A stretch of DNA of 64,000 bases. Source: Cryptomeria japonica. Taxonomy: Eukaryota; Streptophyta; Pinopsida; Cupressales; Cupressaceae. Positions within the stretch are counted from its first letter, which is position 1. Each line of letters opens with the position of its first letter. The position numbers and the translations under genes are program-made. The notes beneath the pieces are model-generated. The model searched no databases, was not told the DNA's origin, and saw nothing but the letters and a program-made list of their open reading frames with translations. Positions 35,235 to 49,903 of this stretch are shown in pieces. The stretch spans positions 1-64,000 of the forward strand of contig NW_026728921.1 in the NCBI RefSeq assembly GCF_030272615.1. Direction: 5' to 3'.

Positions 35235-35549
35235 TGTTAGATATAAAGAAGCCGAGAAAAGATAATTGAATGAAACAAAAAATGTTTCAAAGCAGGAAAA
35301 TCTTATCTATTAGCCGATATCCAGTACATGGCTATACAAATCTATTTATACATTACGTCAGACATAAAATGAAGAGTCAAGGGAAGGCAAACAGACCGTT
35401 GGGCTTCATATACCCATCAAGAAGTATCCCCCTCTCTATATAATTGGGTTGAACAAATAATTTGGAATAAAATTTAATAATATTAGTTAAATATTATTTA
35501 ATTATATTTAATTGATAGAATCTATATATAATAATAATTTGGTCTAACA
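35235..35549 (-). mobile_element. Copia-like LTR, U4
   Basis: 315 bp, with one substitution near 35417 (T for A). Confidence 0.8.
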
Positions 35550-35695
35550 ATTTATTTAAAACAAAATTGAATAATATTGATTAATGTGTTTTTTGTTATA
35601 TTTAAATAAAATTAAGAATAAAATACTATTTCTCTTCCCTATTCTGTATAATCATCCGTCCATTTATTTGCAGCAAAATAAACTCATAAGAAAAT

Positions 35696-36741
35696 TATTG
35701 AAGCAACTCTTTGAAAAAATAAATTATAGAATTTTCTCTAAAATAAAAGAATTAATTAAAAAATTCTTACCTACCCTACATTACTAATGGATAACTTATT
35801 GCCCTAGGGCATAATTTTAGTGTAAAATTATAGAAATAACCCTTTCTAAATAAAAATTTCTTCATTCTTCTTTAAAAATATTTTAAAAGATAATAATAGT
35901 TCATTATCTACCCAACATAATTGGTTGATCATTTCTTTTTCAAAAGGCATAACTCAGTGAAAAATATAGAAACATCTCCTTGAAAAATCTTAACTACCCT
36001 TTGTAACCATTGGATCAAGTGATAGACATCTCTTTGAAAATTGAAACTATTGTTTCATCTTAAATAAACAATATTTTTATTACCTACCCTTCTTAACTAT
36101 TGGGTCACTTACTGCACACGAGGCATAGCCGAAAATTGTAGAAACAACTCCTTGGAAATTATAACTACCCTATGTAACCATTGGATCACTAGATAGGAAA
36201 TTCTTTCTCCTCTAAATAAATAATTTTTCCTTAACTATAACCATTCAATCACCTTATATCCCAGAGGGCATAAGTTTAGTAGGGAATTATAGAAACAACT
36301 CCTTGGATATTTTAATTACCTTATGTAACCATTGGATCACAATATAAGTAACTCTTTGGAAATTGAATCTATTGATTTTCCTTAAAAATAAAACAATATT
36401 TCTGGTACCTACCCTTATTAACTATTGCATCACTTATTTGCCACTAGGCATAAGTTTAGTGGAAAATTATAGAAAGAACTCCTTGAAAACATTAACTACC
36501 CTATGTAACCATTGGATCACTAGATAAGCAACTCATAGAAAATTGGAATTATTGATTGACAATAAAAATAAAATGATATTTCTCTTACCTACACCTCTTA
36601 ACTATTTGAATGCTTATTTCAAACCATTTGTTTTCTCTACCTACCCCTCTTAACTTTTGGAATGCTTATTTCAAACTATTTATTTTCTCTACCTACCCAC
36701 TATCTATTTGACAAAATTTCTCGTTAGCCATTCAACTATTT
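35696..36741. repeat. Alternating-period minisatellite, U4
   Basis: Same monomer order as U2, with no gain or loss of monomers. Confidence 0.75.
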
Positions 36742-37650
36742 ATTTTGCTTCATCGATCAACCTTCACCAATATGTCTTCCTCTTTCTCATGACTTTCACC
36801 AGTTTGAATGGCCTTGGAGATGCTGGCTTGTAGGTTAGTACTAGAGAGTGTGTTCAGAAATTTTATGTTGTAGGGCTAAGACAATGACATTCTTTGGGTA
36901 GATGGAGGAAAGTATGAATAATCTTTTCACTTAGATATTAATTTTTTTACACTTTTTCCCATTACAATGATATATTTTTTTGTTTTTTCCCTCTATATTT
37001 ATGTGTTTGTTCCTGAGTGTAGTGGAGAACATAAGTAGCACTATGGAGAGCACAAATAGCAGAAATATGTCCACATGATAGAAACCAACAGAAATAAATA
37101 TTATATTTCTTTTGTTTTTAATACAATTAATTTTTATTTTATTTTTTTTCAATAAATAAATTTTATTGTAAAACTCGTTATTTTCTTTACATCTTGAGAA
37201 CAGAAGTTTATCATCATATTGTTGTAATCTAAAATGTGAAGGTTTTCTCTCCATGTTTCCTTTGCACCAATGAGCTCTTCTACGTCATGCCTTTGCACCA
37301 TCTTTTCTTTATACACCTTTTTAATTCAACTTGACATTCTCCGAATATTAATTGAATTCAAGTGCATGTCTGTCTTTCAGGAGGACATTTGCTTTTAGAT
37401 TCTGTACTTAATTTGTCCAAAAGTTCCTTCTCGTATATTCATGCACGTAGGAATGTGATAGTGGTTCTAGTCCCACTCAACATTCTTGTGGCTTCAATGC
37501 TCAGGTCTGTCTCAACCTCTTCATATGGGTTTTGCATCTGAGTTTGAAGGAGCTTCTCATACAATGTTTTTATATGCACTATTCATAATTGTGAAAATAA
37601 TTTCTGTAATGTTTTTCATGCATGACATTCTTCCTTTGATTGTTTCACAG

Positions 37651-37776
37651 CTTATAAATGGCTCGCAAGGTCCAACTGGGCAACAATGGAAGGTGGAGTT
37701 AGTAAGTATAAACAATAAAGTAGAATTTCGACATGGTTGGCAAGAATTTGTCAGTTATATAGCGATGTTTTACTAG
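37651..37776 (+). pseudogene. B3-domain exon relic, U4
   Basis: Peptide identical to U2. Confidence 0.6.
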
Positions 37777-37946
37777 ACATTCATATATATGGAAGATTTG
37801 TGGGGAAGAAAATTTTCAATGCTGATAATTTTGAAAAAGCAGATATTCTTTAGAATAAGAGATTCCTTTCTAATAAAATATATAGTTTAAATCAATCAGT
37901 GGACAATAAATTGTTGATTGATTTAATTTCTCATGAGAAAGATAAC

Positions 37947-38179
37947 AAATAAAAGAACGAGGAAATCCTCATTTTTTGATAGAGCAAAAGTTTTGTTAAA
38001 AAATATAGAGTTTTCTAAATTTGTTAGTTTCATAACTAGCTTCCAGAGTTGCATTTGAACTGTATTTTTTCAGAATAATACAATTTCATAAGCTAGCTAG
38101 TTATGGAACAGACAAATTTAAAAAGTTCTATCTATTTTTGCTATCAAGAAATGAATATTTTCATTTGGATATTTTATTT
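37947..38179. repeat. Imperfect foldback, U4
   Basis: Same arms and loop as U2. Confidence 0.5.
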
Positions 38180-39057
38180 TCAGACTCACCGTTATCTTTT
38201 TCATCAGAATCCAATTCAATTAGCAATTTCTTGCCTAATGCTTGATTCAAACTAGCATTTTGTTAGAAGGGAACCTCTCATTTGAAACAGTGTCTTGTTT
38301 TCCAGAATTTTGAGCACTGAAGTTTTTGGCACACCCAGACTTTCCATATATATGAACCTCTAAGTAAAGACAAAAGAAAATCTCACACTTCCAGGCTGCA
38401 ATAATCGAGTCTCCGACAAAGAAGGAGTTGAGTTGTGGGCCAGTTTCCGAACCCAGAGTGGCTGCTTAACAGTTTGATTATGGAGAAGAATTATAAAAGC
38501 AGTTGCACTATTTAACATTTTTTTTTGTCATTTGACAAGAAAAGAGTTGCACTATAAAATCTATTATATTAACTCATATTTGTGACCATTCATGTCCAGG
38601 AACAAGAATAAGAGGAAATAGTACAGAAGATTCAGCCAAGAGCTGCACCAAAGTTGATAATTTTCTCTACTTCCCACATATTGTTGAGGGTGTCAAGTCC
38701 TTTTGATAGCACACTAGAGATCTCTTTCCTCCAAGGCAATTGCAGCATTTGATAGCATTTCAAATTTATTTCCCATTTCATTAATGGTGTGTTATTAGCA
38801 CAAGCTTTCAGCCTGGCTTTCTTATTATATGTGCTCAACAAATGGGTAATTCCTCCTTTTTCTTCTATCTTAGCTTTTCAAGAGAGAACAATAATTTTCA
38901 GTGGTTCTATCTTACATTAACCTTTCTAAATGTGTAACTGCTACTTTGTAGGAATTAATTTTATTGATATTCTCAGTGGTTCTATGTAATGTCACTGAGT
39001 TACCTACTCAGAACTCTCCCTATAATGTCACTGAGTTACCAATTCTCAGTGGTTCTA

Positions 39058-39984
39058 TGTAATGTCCCCTTTTTAGGATAACTTCTGTCCTCTAAATCTC
39101 AATTATTACTATGGAACTGATCTTTGATAACACTTCAAATTATATAATTGATATAATATATGCAACAATAATATCATGCAAGGATATATATAGAGAGAGA
39201 GAGATTATGTGTTGATTAATGCTAACTCTGATTGAATAATTACATGTATACCAAATGATGTGATCAATATATCGGCTCTTTCTGCAATTCACTTTGATGA
39301 GATTATCTCTGCTATATCTGATATGTCATATAAATTATGCAAGCTGAACTCGATATTCAATCGGATGCTATTTCTGATCTAACACTTGAGTACATAAAAT
39401 GTATATATATATACAATGCTAATGTCGCTGGTATCTATGTGTTGCTGTTTCAGGTGTGTAGTTATATTCTTGTTGATTCTGTTGTAGACGATTTGCACTC
39501 GCAACAATGATGTTGTCTCTGATATATCCTTTTGATCTATGCAACAATGATGTTGTCTCTGATATTTTCTTTTGATCTATCAAACGAACAGATCCAATAA
39601 AGGATAAATAAAAGATCAACGTTTTTCTAATCATCCTTGATGAAGTGTGATCGATGTCCCACTTATACCTTGCAAATCAAAGGGTCACATCTTTTGAATG
39701 TGTAAGAGACATGTCTTTACCTAACCGTGTGTATTTCCACAGATCGCATCTCTTTAATTTACTAATTATTATTGTTATCCCTTAATCGATGTCACCCCGA
39801 TTAGTGCTTCTTCTTTTAATTATTATTATATCTTCATTGTTGTTCTTCTATCTCAGCCACGTCACTTATAACGTCTCATTGAATCGGTCAAATACTTATC
39901 GTGTGTATGGTCTTGCTGCTGTAGATGCTCATAGTGTAGATGTTGGTGATTGAACTAGTGGATTGTCTGTATGGGGACATCACA
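39058..39984. mobile_element. Solo LTR, 927 bp, U4
   Basis: Same ends and TTCTA duplication as U2. Confidence 0.78.
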
Positions 39985-40124
39985 TTCTATATTCGTCACC
40001 TACTCAGAACTCTCCCTTGAAAACTCCTAATCTGTAATATCATTTGTCACAGACTTACCTTGGTGGTTCTGTATTCTTTACCTTGGTATGAGCTTAATGT
40101 TTGCATGTACTCGTATTATTTCAG

Positions 40125-40207
40125 GAAAAGAACTATTACTAAGAGCCATGGGATATTCAAAGGAGACAAAGATTTATGTTCAGTACCATAAGAAATATGT
40201 TCCCTAA
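40125..40207 (+). pseudogene. O-fucosyltransferase-like exon relic, U4
   Basis: Identical to U2. Confidence 0.35.
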
Positions 40208-41264
40208 TTTGATATGTTCGAAAAAAGGTCCTAATATGAGACAGTTATGACTCGTAGGTTTTTCAAATTCTTTCTTGTGAACTTGCATTTTCAATAGTCT
40301 TCCTGATCTGAAATGGGTATTATTTATTTGAAATCCTTGTTTCATATTGTGGCCCTGCAAGGTATGCCTTGCAGTTTATTTTCACATTTTTGGAAGCTTT
40401 TCATTCCAATATACTGCGAACACAGGACTCCTCTGCTGTCCAATCACTAGCACTGTAGCACCGCAGTGCATAACACTGAGAACACTAGATGAAACAGCAA
40501 TATATTTGTCATAGCCCCTAGAAACTATGTTTATTATTTTGCATGACCCTTGTTGGATGTCCGTTTTGTTATATGGACTATATATGTGTATCAGTTGTAA
40601 AGTTGATGTTACTATTATTGAATATAATTATTATCTTTATTATGCTATCTCTTATTTAATGTATTTATTTTGTTTAGAAGACGAATAATGTGTGGGTGTC
40701 TTTGGGTGCAGGTATAAAGGTGTATGTGTCAAAGTCTCTGGTTAGCCTTTGGGATAATTTAGATTTTTGCAATCCAGTTAAATTGAATTTGTAAATTTAA
40801 TAATATAAGCAAATCTAGCCAGAATTGTTTGAGCTACCATTTATTACTAAAATTCTTTATTCAATCATTATTGTTTAGTTATTATTGATTATGAATGCAA
40901 ATATTGATACTATCATATTTACATATTTGTTAAGTAAAGGTGTTTATAATAAATTTACCAAAGAATAATAAACTGAATTTAATATATAATAAATATATTA
41001 AATGGTAAACAACAACTAAATATCAATATAAACATAAATTAAAAAAACATGAATAAATAAATAGAAGCATATAAACAAATAATTAAATCTATAATGTATG
41101 GGGAAGGAGTGCAAAATATAAATAATAGTTAATAAATCTTCCAACTATCCCATGAGGGGAGGTAGGAAATAAAACAAGCAAATGTATTGAAGGAAATGAA
41201 CACATGGGTAGGAAGTACATGGCAGCAAAATAATTTATTGGAGAAGCTAGGCACCAAAATGTAG

Positions 41265-41397
41265 GACACCATAGTTAATGAGCATGGCCAAAGGCATGGG
41301 AGAGATGAATGTAGGACAAAGAGGAGAGCTCTACCATTAAAATGTTATTGCACCCATGTCTATAAAGGTTGTCCAAAAAAAAAAAAAAAGACACCAT
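41265..41397 (+). mobile_element. Poly(A)-ended short retroposed insert, U4
   Basis: Same flanks and A15 tract as U2. Confidence 0.45.
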
Positions 41398-42370
41398 GAT
41401 GCTAGGCGTGCTTAAAAACCCTATGAACCCTCATAAATCAGATTATCAATACATTCATTCTGAGCTAGGAAACACAAAAAAAAATGTGAGGGATTGCAAC
41501 CAAAGGGGGAGAACAAGGAAGAAATGTGTAGGTTCACGCATTGGAAAAACCGTAGGACTCTATTAATCCAGGTTCATTTATTCTAATTGAAATTATAATT
41601 TCTATTATGATCCAATGAATAGATTTTAAATATAATTAATTAAAGTCTTAAATTACCCTCTCCTATTGATTTGCAACACACTAGTTATAATATTAATATT
41701 TCCATATGCGCTATCGACTCCCTCTATTTATCATGTCTCTAAATTTCACACATTTTCCATAATCAATGATAGATTTAAAGAAATCCATCATAAATTATAA
41801 CACTTCATAGATTTCACGTATTTATGAATTATGATCGGTACATTAAACAAATCAATTACTAGATATATAAAATATCATACTAGTTGTGACGACATTTAGA
41901 GGTGTTAACTTGGGAGTTGGATCATGTTAAAATTCAAGAATATAATTACTTTTGTAGAGCAATAATATATCTCCATAGATGTTAATATCGAACCTTTCTA
42001 ATAAGATAGCTGAAATAAAAATAGTTCAAACAACTCAGTCTTTTCAAACTCATTTTTGTAATGTATCACTTTCTAAATCTCATGTGTTGGAGTATTGCAT
42101 ATTTTAGTTGCATAGATTGGAATCTACTTGTTTGAACTCTTGAAATTAAGTAATGAAGTGGAATGACCAAATTAAGTGCATTCACTCAAAAGTAAAATCA
42201 AGACTGCCTTGTATAAGATGTCACTAAAAATGCATATATACTTTATAATAGGAAAAGCTCAAAGAATACACTCATAGTAACGAAAAAATTCTACCTCAAT
42301 GGTCTTTTCTTGCCAATATTGCTAGACCCTTAGTGAAGAAGCTGAGTACACAACTACACTAATTATTTTT

Positions 42371-44244
42371 ATGAAAACTATATTGGTGGATTGTGTGGAC
42401 GAGTATGAAGTCCTAAAAAGAGCACACCTGAGACTCGAAGTGAAACAAATTAATGATTATGGTCTGAAGATAAACACTCCAAATATTGTGGATGATGAAA
42501 ACGATTTTCTTGACCCCCAATTTGTCGATGATAGGAAGCCAGAAGTAATACCAGAAATTGACTGGAAAGAAGATGAGGAAGAACAAATTCAAACCAAGAC
42601 AATCTTGGTCATTCTAAGAAAAGAGAAGTGGGTTAGAAAGAAGAAACTAAGTAGAAGCTCAAGGAAGGGTTCAACCTCAACCACTAAGGTCTTCAATATC
42701 TAATTCTCTTGTCCCATCTTGTGCTGTAAGTTCACTGAAACAGGGAAAAGGAGGACAGAGAGAAAAGACAGTGCAAATCAAAGAGGAGACAACTTCTGTC
42801 AGAGTCACTCGCTCTAGAACAAGGGACAAAAGACAATCCTTGCCTGTTGAAACTATGGTGGTTGACCTCGAGATGGATACCACCTCAATTGATCCAATCA
42901 AAGAAACAAAAAGTGCTGGCTGATGAGGGTAATAATCGGCAGGAATAGGAAGCCTCAAATGAAGTTACTACTATGGTAGTAAGGGACGGAAAAGAGATTG
43001 GAACTGATTCAGATAAGCCTCAAGTTCCTTCAGGACTAGTATGGTTAGCAAATATGTCAAGCAACATTAAGAGAAACATTGTTCCAGCCTCGATTCCAAT
43101 AGAAGACATGGTGAGTAAATTCTTGGGAAAGACTCCAAAAATGAAGAAGTCCAAAACTATGTCAAAATTTGACTTTGATGCAGATAGTGGGAACTGGATT
43201 GCAGAGATTGCATGCCCATCAACAGATGAAAAGACAGAGAACTCTACATCTCAGGACTTCACTGTTGAAAAGATAAATATTGGAACTGCTTCTCAAGCCA
43301 CGTATGTTCTCCACCTTGAGGATTCAACAAAGAAAATCATAACCAGGACCTGGAAAGACAAAAAAGATAAGCATCGGATGAAAGAGATGTTACGAAGGAT
43401 GGTTGAATCCATTCAGGCAATCAATTCTCTGAACCCTCAAACTATGTCATAGATTCCAATGTCCTTTGATCCTAAGTCCCGTGCAAATTAGAAGAATTTA
43501 GAGTAAATACAAAAATGCAGGTTGATCATAGAAACTGTGATGGAGTGGCTAGAAAAGATTTGAAAGTCTGGTGCAGAGTACTATGTTAATCTAAGCAAGG
43601 TATATGATGGGGCAATGCAATTAATGAAGGAGTTGGAAGTTTAAATTGTCAATTGGAAGAAAGGGGAAGCTAAATGGGCATCAAAAGTTGTGCAGATGTG
43701 AGAAGTGTAGAATTATGGGGTAATGAAGTTTCTTGCGAAAAGACCTATGGCTGACCTGGATGACAGCATTTTGTATGTGTGCCAGAGGAACATTGAATGG
43801 AGAAATTCTCTTATAAAATAGGCTTATGAGGACTTCGCAAAGTTGGTAAACCAACTCACAGAATTAGTTACATAAATAAGAAACGAGCTTGTGTGCAATG
43901 GGATTTAATGTTTGAATGATGATTGAAGAACCCTTGAAACGATCAAGGTTATAATAGGATCATTTAAGAGGAAAATTGATTATGTGAAAGAGGCTAAGGG
44001 TTAGGTTCCAGATGACTTAAGTGTGATTGTTAAGATCGAATCACTCTTGTTTTTATGCATTAGACATCTGGATAGTCACTCTGACAAAAGTCGCACAAGT
44101 TAACAGGGAAAAAAGAGGTCTGGAAGCAATGTACGGCACGCGTGGGATTACCTCATCATACAATCATTTAGCACTTCACCACTACTCATGCAGATTGGAA
44201 GAAAGAAGCAGTTATCAAACCTGCATAGTGACATTTTTCGTTGA
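42371..44244 (+). pseudogene. Degraded coding relic (copy spanning U4/U5)
   Basis: ORFs at 42371-42703 and 42973-43452. Two amino-acid changes relative to the leftmost copy: Ile to Lys in the 110-codon ORF and Phe to Val in the 159-codon ORF (NIFPAS becomes NIVPAS). The lesions are the same. Confidence 0.55.
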
Positions 44245-45049
44245 TGATAAATCCTTTTTCAATTGTTAGTTGCATAAACAATTTTATATTTATACTGGTT
44301 TCGCTGACTTTGCAGGGCAGAATTGTTGGCTTTCCATGTTTCTTGTTATAATTGTTTGCCCGGTTGTGGCTATATAACAATATTTTCGAGACTCTAGAAA
44401 GATCCAAAAAATTGTGATTTTTCGAGCATCAAACAATATATGTTTATGTTTTGAATTCCTTGGAACTGGATTGACTGATTTACAAATCAAAATGATTATG
44501 GTGTGTAGTCTTTGAATTTGTGCGTTTAAAGATTGGCGATCTTTCTTTAAAAAATCAGTTATGTGCATCATACATTATTCTTATCAGTCAATTCTATATT
44601 TTCTTGAATTCATTGTAATATATATTTGTTAGAAGATTCGTTCTGGATTGAGTTGCGTTGATTCCCCTTTCCCTGTGAGGCATGAGAGGGTATCGATCAG
44701 AATCAATACTGCATTGAACTTGCTTTGCACTGAATTTATGGAATGAACTTATGCTCAGATACAGAGTCTGTGGTCTCTTATTTAATCTTTATAATTTTCA
44801 CTCTTTTTTTATATTATGGCATTCCTTTGTGTTGATAGATGAATGCTAAAACCTTTTTATGCTTTTTGGTTAAAAGCATCTTCATTTCAAGATTTTCTGT
44901 GTAGAATTTATTGCAAATAATATGAGGAGCTTCCCTCTAATGCAGAGGATGGATTTTGATTAGTTCATCCAACTATTGGTTTATTTGTGTCATTTTATTA
45001 AGGGGTGTACAAAAGTGGTATTATCATTTAGAGAAAATAACTATTGCAA

Positions 45050-46064
45050 TTACAAGAAAGGGACAAATTTGTTAGCCAACCCATACAAACCAAAGCGTTG
45101 ATCTCCCACTGCTGGTGAAGAAATATATAACTCTTTCCTCACATCCTTCAGTTGTCTTTTGCACAAAACCAACAATACCGGCAAGCCTTGCGGCTTCCAA
45201 AACCCCATCAGCCCATATTCTCCAACCTCGTATGGGTTCCTTTGCACCATGCCTCTTCTCTACACCCATTTTTATTGGCACTTGGTGCATAGTAGGATTC
45301 TTCTCATTTTGGGAGACAAGCTCCATAGAGAATTCCCTAGGATGCCCAAATACCTCGGAAAACCTTTCATTGCCAACCATTTTCTTTATACTCCGTCTCC
45401 TTGGTGAAGCTCTCTTCACTAGGGTCAACTTCAATTTCTACCACATCTTGAAAATAATCCAAAACAAGGCCCAAGCCGGACCTCGTTCGGGGCAACTCCC
45501 CCACCACATCAAGAGGCTCGACACGTTGTCTTCGTTTTGACCTGCAATGGTCATCATCATGTGTATCTGGAGCACGTAGAATTCTAGGAAACTTTTTTGC
45601 TTATAGAAGCACCTCCCATTGCATCAAGCACAACATCTTACACTTCATTAGCCAAGTCCATAGGCACATATTCTTCTAAGAAAAGGTCTCCTCCCTCTTA
45701 AACCACAACCTCTTTTCTAGCATCTTTCTGCTAAAAAATTCTGGTGTCTATATAGGGACTATCTTCAACTCCAACTGAGGCATCACAACTTTCAACCTTC
45801 ACCACACAAATGCCAACAACTTCTTGACCATTAACAGTTTGGCCAATAACTACCAAAGATGGCTCAAGATAGGAGCAAATAAGAATCCCAACATCCTTCT
45901 CTTTGTTGGATTCTCCTCTTCCATTGAGTTCCCCTTTTTCTTCCAGCCATCCCACCAAAGCACATGACACTTGAAGCGCTTTTTTACATGGAATATAAAA
46001 CTACCATAGAAGTTATGAATTTTACCTTCTCCTTCTTCCTCCATCTCTACTCAAGCCAACCTAG
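45050..46064 (-). pseudogene. Retrotransposon gag-like relic, U5
   Basis: 120-codon ORF at 45072-45434 has a private Ser to Asn change. The 79-codon ORF (45731-45970) has a Gln to Lys change shared with U6. Confidence 0.45.
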
Positions 46065-46076
46065 GCTCTGATACCA
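46065..46076 (-). other. Primer-binding site, U5
   Basis: Site intact, although the adjacent LTR has a substitution six bases inside its edge (TGTTAGC for TGTTAGA). Confidence 0.88.
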
Positions 46077-46078
46077 AT

Positions 46079-46393
46079 TGTTAGCTATAAAGAAGCCGAG
46101 AAAAGATAATTGAATGAAACAAAAAATGTTTCAAAGCAGGAAAATCTTATCTATTAGCCGATATCCAGTACATGGCTATACAAATCTATTTATACATTAC
46201 GTCAGACATAAAATGAAGAGTCAAGGGAAGGCAAACAGACCGTTGGGCTTCATATACCCAACAAGAAGTATCCCCCTCTCTATATAATTGGGTTGAACAA
46301 ATAATTTGGAATAAAATTTAATAATATTAGTTAAATATTATTTAATTATATTTAATTGATAGAATCTATATATAATAATAATTTGGTCTAACA
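46079..46393 (-). mobile_element. Copia-like LTR, U5
   Basis: 315 bp. Substitution in the inner terminal repeat (TGTTAGC). The outer end TCTAACA is intact. Confidence 0.8.
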
Positions 46394-46539
46394 ATTTATT
46401 TGAAACAAAATTGAATAATATTGATTAATGTGTTTTTTGTTATATTTAAATAAAATTAAGAATAAAATACTATTTCTCTTCCCTATTCTGTATAATCATC
46501 CGTCCATTTATTTGCAGCAAAATAAACTCATAAGAAAAT

Positions 46540-47585
46540 TATTGAAGCAACTCTTTGAAAAATTAAATTATAGAATTTTCTCTAAAATAAAAGAATTAAT
46601 TAAAAAATTCTTACCTACCCTACATTACTAATGGATAACTTATTGCCCTAGGGCATAATTTTAGTGTAAAATTATAGAAATAACCCTTTCTAAATAAAAA
46701 TTTCTTCATTCTTCTTTAAAAATATTTTAAAAGATAATAATAGTTCATTATCTACCCAACATAATTGGTTGATCATTTCTTTTTCAAAAGGCATAACTTA
46801 GTGAAAAATATAGAAACATCTCCTTGAAAAATCTTAACTACCCTTTGTAACCATTGGATCAAGTGATAGACATCTCTTTGAAAATTGAAACTATTGTTTC
46901 ATCTTAAATAAACAATATTTTTATTACCTACCCTTCTTAACTATTGGGTCACTTACTGCACACGAGGCATAGCCGAAAATTGTAGAAACAACTCCTTGGA
47001 AATTATAACTACCCTATGTAACCATTGGATCACTAGATAGGAAATTCTTTCTCCTCTAAATAAATAATTTTTCCTTAACTATAACCATTCAATCACCTTA
47101 TATCCCAGAGGGCATAAGTTTAGTAGGGAATTATAGAAACAACTCCTTGGATATTTTAATTACCTTATGTAACCATTGGATCACAATATAAGTAACTCTT
47201 TGGAAATTGAATCTATTGATTTTCCTTAAAAATAAAACAATATTTCTGGTACCTACCCTTATTAACTATTGCATCACTTATTTGCCACTAGGCATAAGTT
47301 TAGTGGAAAATTATAGAAAGAACTCCTTGAAAACATTAACTACCCTATGTAACCATTGGATCACTAGATAAGCAACTCATAGAAAATTGGAATTATTGAT
47401 TGACAATAAAAATAAAATGATATTTCTCTTACCTACACCTCTTAACTATTTGAATGCTTATTTCAAACCATTTGTTTTCTCTACCTACCCCTCTTAACTT
47501 TTGGAATGCTTATTTCAAACTATTTATTTTCTCTACCTACCCACTATCTATTTGACAAAATTTCTCGTTAGCCATTCAACTATTT
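46540..47585. repeat. Alternating-period minisatellite, U5
   Basis: Same monomer number. Substitutions include one near 46799 shared with U6. Confidence 0.75.
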
Positions 47586-48494
47586 ATTTTGCTTCATCGA
47601 TCAACCTTCACCAATATGTCTTCCTCTTTCTCATGACTTTCACCAGTTTGAATGGCCTTGGAGATGCTAGCTTGTAGGTTAGTACTAGAGAGTGTGTTCA
47701 GAAATTTTATGTTGTAGGGCTAAGACAATGACATTCTTTCGGTAGATGGAGGAAAGTATGAATAATCTTTTCACTTAGATATTAATTTTTTTACACTTTT
47801 TCCCATTACAATGATATTTTTTTTTGTTTTTTCCCTCTATATTTATGTGTTTGTTCCTGAGTGTAGTGGAGAACATAAGTAGCACAATGGAGAGCACAAA
47901 TAGCAGAAATATGTCCACATGATAGAAACCAACAGAAATAAATATTATATTTCTTTTGTTTTTAATACAATTAATTTTTTTTTTTTTTTTTTTCAATAAT
48001 TAAATTTTATTGTAAAACTTGTTATTTTCTTTACATCTTGAGAACAGAAGTTTATCATCATATTGTTGTAATCTAAAATGTGAAGGTTTTCTCTCCATGT
48101 TCCCTTTGCACCAATGAGCTCTTCTACGTCATGCCTTTGCACCATCTTTTCTTTATACACCTTTTTAATTCAACTTGACATTCTCCGAATATTAATTGAA
48201 TTCAAGTGCATGTCTTTCTTTCAAGAGGACATTTGCTTTTAGATTCTGTACTTAATTTGTGCAAAAGTTCCTTCTCGTATATTCATGCACGTAGGAATGT
48301 GATAGTGGTTCTAGTCCCACTCAACATTCTTGTGGCTTCAATGCTCAGGTCTGTCTCAGCCTCTTCATATGGGTTTTGCATCTGAGTTTGAAGGAGCTTC
48401 TTATACAATGTTTTTATATGCACTATTCATAATTGTGAAAATAATTTCTGTAATGTTTTTCATGCATGACATTCTTCCTTTGATTGTTTCACAG

Positions 48495-48620
48495 CTTATA
48501 AATGGCTCGCAAGGTCCAACTGGGCAACAATGGAAGGTGGAGTTAGTAAGTATAAACAATAAAGTAGAATTTCGACATGGTTGGCAAGAATTTGTCAGTT
48601 ATATAGCGATGTTTTACTAG
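48495..48620 (+). pseudogene. B3-domain exon relic, U5
   Basis: Exon peptide identical to U2, although the upstream intron-like part has substitutions (near 48359 and 48402). Confidence 0.6.
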
Positions 48621-48790
48621 ACATTCATATATATGGAAGATTTGGGGGGAAGAAAATTTTCAATGCTGATAATTTTGAAAAAGCAGATATTCTTTAGAAT
48701 AAGAGATTCCTTTCTAATAAAATATATAGTTTAAATCAATCAGTGGACAATAAATTGTTGATTGATTTAATTTCTCATGAGAAAGATAAC

Positions 48791-49026
48791 AAATAAAAGA
48801 ACAAGGAGGAAATCCTCATTTTTTGATAGAGCAAAAGTTTTGTTAAAAAATATAGAGTTTTCTAAATTTGTTAGTTTCATAACTAGCTTCCAGAGTTGCA
48901 TTTGAACTGTATTTTTTCAGAATAATACAATTTCATAAGCTAGCTAGTTATGGAACAGACAAATTTAAAAAGTTCTATCTATTTTTGCTATCAAGAAATG
49001 AATATTTTCATTTGGATATTTTATTT
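48791..49026. repeat. Imperfect foldback, U5
   Basis: Left arm has a 3-bp insertion near 48802 (ACAAGGAGGAAAT for ACGAGGAAAT), shared with U6. Confidence 0.5.
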
Positions 49027-49903
49027 TCAGACTCACCGTTATCTTTTTCATCAGAATCCAATTCAATTAGCAATTTCTTGCCTAATGCTTGATTCAAACT
49101 AGCATTTTGTTAGAAGGGAACCTCTCATTTGAAACAGTGTCTTGTTTTTCAGAATTTTGAGCACTGAAGTTTTTGGCACACCCAGACTTTCCATATATAT
49201 GAACCTCTAAGTAAAGACAAAAGAAAATCTCACACTTCCAGGCTGCAATAATCGAGTCGCCGACAAAGGAGTTGAGTTGTGGGCCAGTTTCCGAACCCAG
49301 AGTGGCTCCTTAACAGTTTGATTATGGAGAAGAATTATAAAAGCAGTTGCACTATTTAACATTTTTCTTTTTGTCATTTGACAAGAAAACAGTTGCACTA
49401 TAAAATCTATTATATTAACTCATATTTGTGACCATTCATGACCAGGAACAAGAATAAGAGGAAATAGTACAGAAGATTCAGCCAAGAGCTGCACCAAAGT
49501 TGATAATTTTCTCTACTTCCCACATATTGTTGAGGGTGTCAAGTCCTTTTGATAGCACACTAGAGATCTCTTTCCTCCAAGGCAATTGCAGCATTTGATA
49601 GCATTTCAAATTTATTTCCCATTTCATTAATGGTGTGTTATTAGCACAAGCTTTCAGCCTGGCTTTCTTATTATATGTGCTCAACAAATGGGTAATTCCT
49701 CCTTTTTCTTCTATCTTAGCTTTTCAAGAGAGAACAATAATTTTCAGTGGTTCTATCTTACATTAACCTTTCTAAATGTGTAACTGCTACTTTGTAGGAA
49801 TTAATTTTATTGATATTCTCAGTGGTTCTATGTAATGTCACTGAGTTACCTACTCAGAACTCTCCCTATAATGTCACTGAGTTACCAATTCTCAGTGGTT
49901 CTA

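Larger units (their letters stand above)
32545..43376. repeat. Tandem unit U4 (10,832 bp), 12-bp deletion
   Basis: Twelve bases shorter than U2 and U3 because of one deletion near 34060-34066, in the AT-rich stretch between the coding relic and the retrotransposon fragment. It also has scattered substitutions, for example near 34325, 34361, 34658, 40612, 42125 and 42620. Some of these are shared with U5 and U6. Confidence 0.96.
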
